Below the pieces are notes generated by a model. It did no database searches. It worked only from the letters and a program-made list of their open reading frames with translations, and was not told the DNA's origin. The position numbers and the translations under genes are program-made. A DNA stretch of 64,000 nucleotides, from contig OV277858.1 in assembly GCA_922989275.2 (NCBI GenBank), positions 6,324,001 through 6,388,000 of the forward strand, written 5' to 3'. This DNA is from Gari tellinella (taxonomy: Eukaryota; Mollusca; Bivalvia; Cardiida; Psammobiidae). This document shows positions 61,238-64,000 of this stretch, piece after piece (positions within the stretch are counted from its first letter, which is position 1; each line of letters starts with the position of its first letter).

Positions 61238-61414
61238 ATGTCTTGTGATGTTAAAAATTGTATTTATGTTATTACCTGTAATGGATGCAAGGAATATTAT
61301 ATAGGCCAAACGGGTGACAAACTCAGAACAAGAAGAACAATCCATGCGCAGCAAATTCGAGATCCATCAACACGCCAGATTCCGCTCAGTGCACATTTAG
61401 ACCAAGTCCAATAA
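61238..61414 (+). pseudogene. GIY-YIG endonuclease remnant, right PLE
   Basis: Reads CDVKNCIYVITCNGC, then KEYYIGQTGDKLRTRR, then stops after 58 residues. The Cys cluster CGRSNCSLCQH is encoded just upstream (near 61150) in a different frame, and the remaining endonuclease, ending near 61525 in FKPKLN-like sequence, is shifted again. Not functional as it stands. Confidence 0.85.
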
Positions 61415-61569
61415 TGACCCTAAATTTCAAATGTTCCCTTTCTACAAAGTACGTTCAACAAAGGCATCTGCTAGGTTAGCCAAAGAAAACTATTTCATAA
61501 AATGTTTTAAGCCGAAATTAAATGCCTAAAACTACTCCAGTAATACTCTTATTAAAAACTTCATTGACG

Positions 61570-61614
61570 TGACGTCAAATGACGTCAAATAACGAAACAA
61601 CGTCGATGACGTCA
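61570..61614. promoter_or_regulatory. cluster of three perfect TGACGTCA sites, right PLE
   Basis: Perfect sites at 61570, 61580 and 61607, with partial ones at 61564 and 61626, lie about 30-75 bp upstream of the hammerhead. Confidence 0.5.
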
Positions 61615-61643
61615 CCAACGACGTAATGACGTTATTTCCATTG

Positions 61644-61678
61644 ACTACTGAGGAGCCGAAAGGCGAAACTAGTTTAGT
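61644..61678 (+). ncRNA. hammerhead ribozyme, right PLE 3' end
   Basis: ACTA, core CTGAGGA (61648-61654), stem II GCC-GAAA-GGC (61655-61664), GAA (61665-61667), stem III AC-TA-GT (61668-61673), T at 61674 as the residue before cleavage, and TAGT pairing with ACTA. All residues needed for catalysis are present. Stem III of only two pairs suggests better activity as a dimer, as reported for PLE and retrozyme hammerheads. Confidence 0.88.
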
Positions 61679-61813
61679 AGAGGAGCGTAATGTTTTTATT
61701 AAATATTGTTTAAACAAAGGCATAATCTTTCTCATTTTTTAATTCGATATATATCTAAACTTGTACCGGACCGACTTTTGTCGGACCTTTGCATTTCCGT
61801 TTATATATATATA

Positions 61814-63715
61814 GAGAGAGAGAGTGAGATAGATAAAGTGAACAGACTACACAGTCAGACATACACATACTCGGTCAGATACGACATCGCGCCTAGCTGT
61901 AACAATGAAATGTACCAACAAGAATGAACCATCCACATCCCCAAAAAAAGAATGCTTCAAGTTCATCTTATAAAGTACACCATTCATCACAACACTCCGA
62001 ACCGGTACAGTATATTAGCATACATACAATTATAGCTTATATGCATGGTGCCTTTTTAGGGGTTCAACCATAGCACATCCTACGAACATTCATTTGGATG
62101 AAAGCCGCTGGATCCATAGGACACAGAGTTAGACGATATAATATGTGATCAAGATAAAAATATGTAAATAAAATATCAAAATAAGACTTTTTGGAGAAAA
62201 AGCCAATCAGCGATTTAACAAATTCCACACATAAAAGTAATGCCCGCGATGATGTCTCGTTTTGGAATACCGCACTCATAGACTTTTGCTACACAGGTAA
62301 ATTACCAGAAACATTATTTGCTGTAAAATGATATGCCTGAACCCAATCATCCATGATCCTCAGGTGAGAATACTTTTTACATTTATTATAGATATTCGGA
62401 TGCTTGCAGTAGGACATATGACGATGACGCATCGATTAGTAAAGCGGTATGTTTAGTTTTCGTACATACATGGTAGAGGATACGAGTCTTTGTCAAATAC
62501 GCTAATATTTAAACAGTATGCTGTTTACTCTCCATGCCGATAGATATAGACATTTAAAGTTCTTAGAAGCAAATAAATCAAAAGTCGCATCCACTTTGAA
62601 TGCTCTAAAACAGAAATTATTAAGTTATACAGTAACAGAGTGACTATTACAAAAAAACTGTTAAGCATGTGATGACAAGTAACCTATTTATCGGTGAAGA
62701 CGAGGAATACAGGAATACAGGGACATGTTACACTGTTTACAGGTTGGAGTATCAACAAATTGCACGTCTGATTATTCTCCACACCGTTACAACTTTCATC
62801 TTAACACATCGTATTATTTGCTCAATACGTGTTTATTGTCTGTATTGCGTTTACTTGTGTTTGGTATTGATGTAAATTTCGCTAAAACAGGATTAAAACA
62901 GATATTAACTATATACATGTAAGTATATGCGATAACTCACGAAACATATGACACTACCGTGTCCAATAAAATCAAACCATGTCTAATCCGAACATGTATT
63001 TAATTAATTACTACTCGTATAAGATATGTGTAATACTGCTGTCCAAACGCAAGCAGCTGTTTTTGTTATAGCTTTCAAACTAAATATTAAGGCACATGGC
63101 AACAGTGTATAGGATGATGGCGATACAAAATAATACTATTGTATGACGTTTATATTGCTATACAGTTCGCTGCTATCACATGGCTGGTATTACTTTAGTT
63201 GTATGACGATGGTTGTACTGGAACTTTATTTAGTTTTGTGTTTGCGTCTCAAAAATATTTCAACAAACAATGTTCACTGTACAGACTCCGGCATACATTT
63301 CTAATTTCAGCAAACTCTGCCGATATGCATCATTTATTATGATATGGTATAGCATGTTGGCACTAACCACAAAATATATGACTTCAAGAGTCAAAGTAAT
63401 AGCCAATCTGAGGAATTTCAGGTAAGTGTATCTATCTTGAAACCAAGACGTTATTCTGTCGAAATACACTCGCATAAACTAAACAAATGAAGTCCAGTGT
63501 TAACAATGTTGAGCTTGATTGTTAAAGCTGATATTTAAATCCTGTTTCTATCTTTAAAATATTCTAGTGAAAATATTCGCATGCTACAAATGTATGACTG
63601 TACAAAAATGATCGGTGAATGTATATTCTAAATAAGTTAAAATGCATACCACTGACGTAAAGGGTGGTTGTTTGTATGGGTGCTAAACACTGCAGACCTG
63701 GGATCCGCCGAATTG
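61814..63715. other. arm segment without recognised gene, right copy
   Basis: Mirror of 11891-13785. The TA/GA microsatellite at 61803-61826 is about 12 bp shorter than on the left. Confidence 0.4.
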
Positions 63716-64000
63716 AATGCCGACACAGAAAATGTAGGAACAAATAATTAAGTGAGAGATTTATTCGTAATGAAACCGTAACTATAATTCGTAATACTAA
63801 ATAAACATTTTATGATAATCTTTCTAAAAAGTTATCGTCGGCTACTCTTTATTCAAGGGACTGGTGGAAAACACTTAAACTGTTTATTTCAAATAATGAC
63901 AGTAAATTATTACCCACACTTGAAAACAATGACTCATTTGCATTTGAAACAACTGACAAAGCTGATCTCTTAAACAATTACTTTGCTGGTCAAACAATTC
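63716..64000 (+). pseudogene. LINE ORF2 linker region, right copy, cut by window end
   Basis: Mirror of 11610-11895. The plus strand reads SRDWWKTLKLFISNN near 63860 and FAFETTDKADLLNNYFAGQT near 63935, with the same upstream stops and frameshift. It runs off the window at 64000. Confidence 0.8.

Larger units (their letters stand above)
58048..61813 (+). mobile_element. Penelope-like retroelement, right-arm copy
   Basis: Same structure as the left copy, on the plus strand: inverted hammerhead end (58080-58190), N-terminal region, intact RT frame, shifted endonuclease, CRE cluster, hammerhead, and the terminal hairpin ACCGGACCGACTTTTGTCGG before the TA/GA microsatellite. The 5' and 3' ends share ~115 bp in inverted orientation. 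Its RT frame is uninterrupted, unlike the left copy. Confidence 0.93.
36551..64000 (-). repeat. right arm of giant inverted repeat
   Basis: Reverse complement of 11610-36409 plus the private segment 38859-41503. Several compared stretches (both host exons, and the protein-length frames at 36579-36878 and 38512-38757) match the left arm completely or nearly so. Other stretches show isolated substitutions, for example within 42840-42930 and 43740-43890. Confidence 0.97.

Overview
The window is repeat-rich, AT-rich animal DNA with no operons and no long intact host gene. Most likely it is a bivalve mollusc, perhaps a heterodont; this rests on recognising repeat families and not on a marker gene. 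The clues are arrays of ~120-190 bp tandem units next to short 'AGCTCACC' or 'GCCCCCGGCATC' hairpins, hairpin repeats built on GGATCCTGATCAGA, a Penelope-like retroelement (PLE) with hammerhead ribozymes, and tRNA-like SINE sequence.

The dominant feature is a giant imperfect palindrome. Positions 11610-36409 reappear reverse-complemented at 36551-64000 around a 141-bp spacer, and the pairing still holds at the last base of the window, so the true outer end is not visible. The arms are very similar but not identical. They differ by scattered substitutions, a 13-bp difference that breaks the reverse transcriptase (RT) frame in the left PLE, small length changes in simple repeats, and a 2.6-kb segment (38859-41503) present only in the right arm.

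Left of the visible palindrome (1-11609) lie a third, diverged and internally deleted copy of an element that flanks the PLE inside the arms (2338-3250), a 5'-truncated PLE with a well-formed hammerhead (3495-4394), a tRNA-like gene or SINE head (4533-4604), two minisatellites, and a LINE-type retrotransposon on the minus strand (7262-11890). The LINE is interrupted by a second retroelement with a YLDD-type RT (8487-9850) and by a DNA element with long terminal inverted repeats (10259-11512).

Each arm carries, from the outside in: the LINE 5' part, a degenerate PLE with inverted hammerhead-bearing ends, a promoter-like element, arrays of GATC-rich hairpins, Helentron-like tandem arrays, small foldback elements, two short spliced exons of an unrecognised host gene, a higher-order hairpin satellite, and more tandem arrays reaching the spacer.

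The only convincing host coding sequence is the exon pair 28422-28525 and 30123-30184, identical on the opposite strand at 47084-47187 and 45421-45482. The two gene copies point toward each other, so read-through transcription would give very long hairpin RNA. The palindrome could be real, or it could be two haplotypes joined head-to-head during assembly; sequence alone does not decide this.
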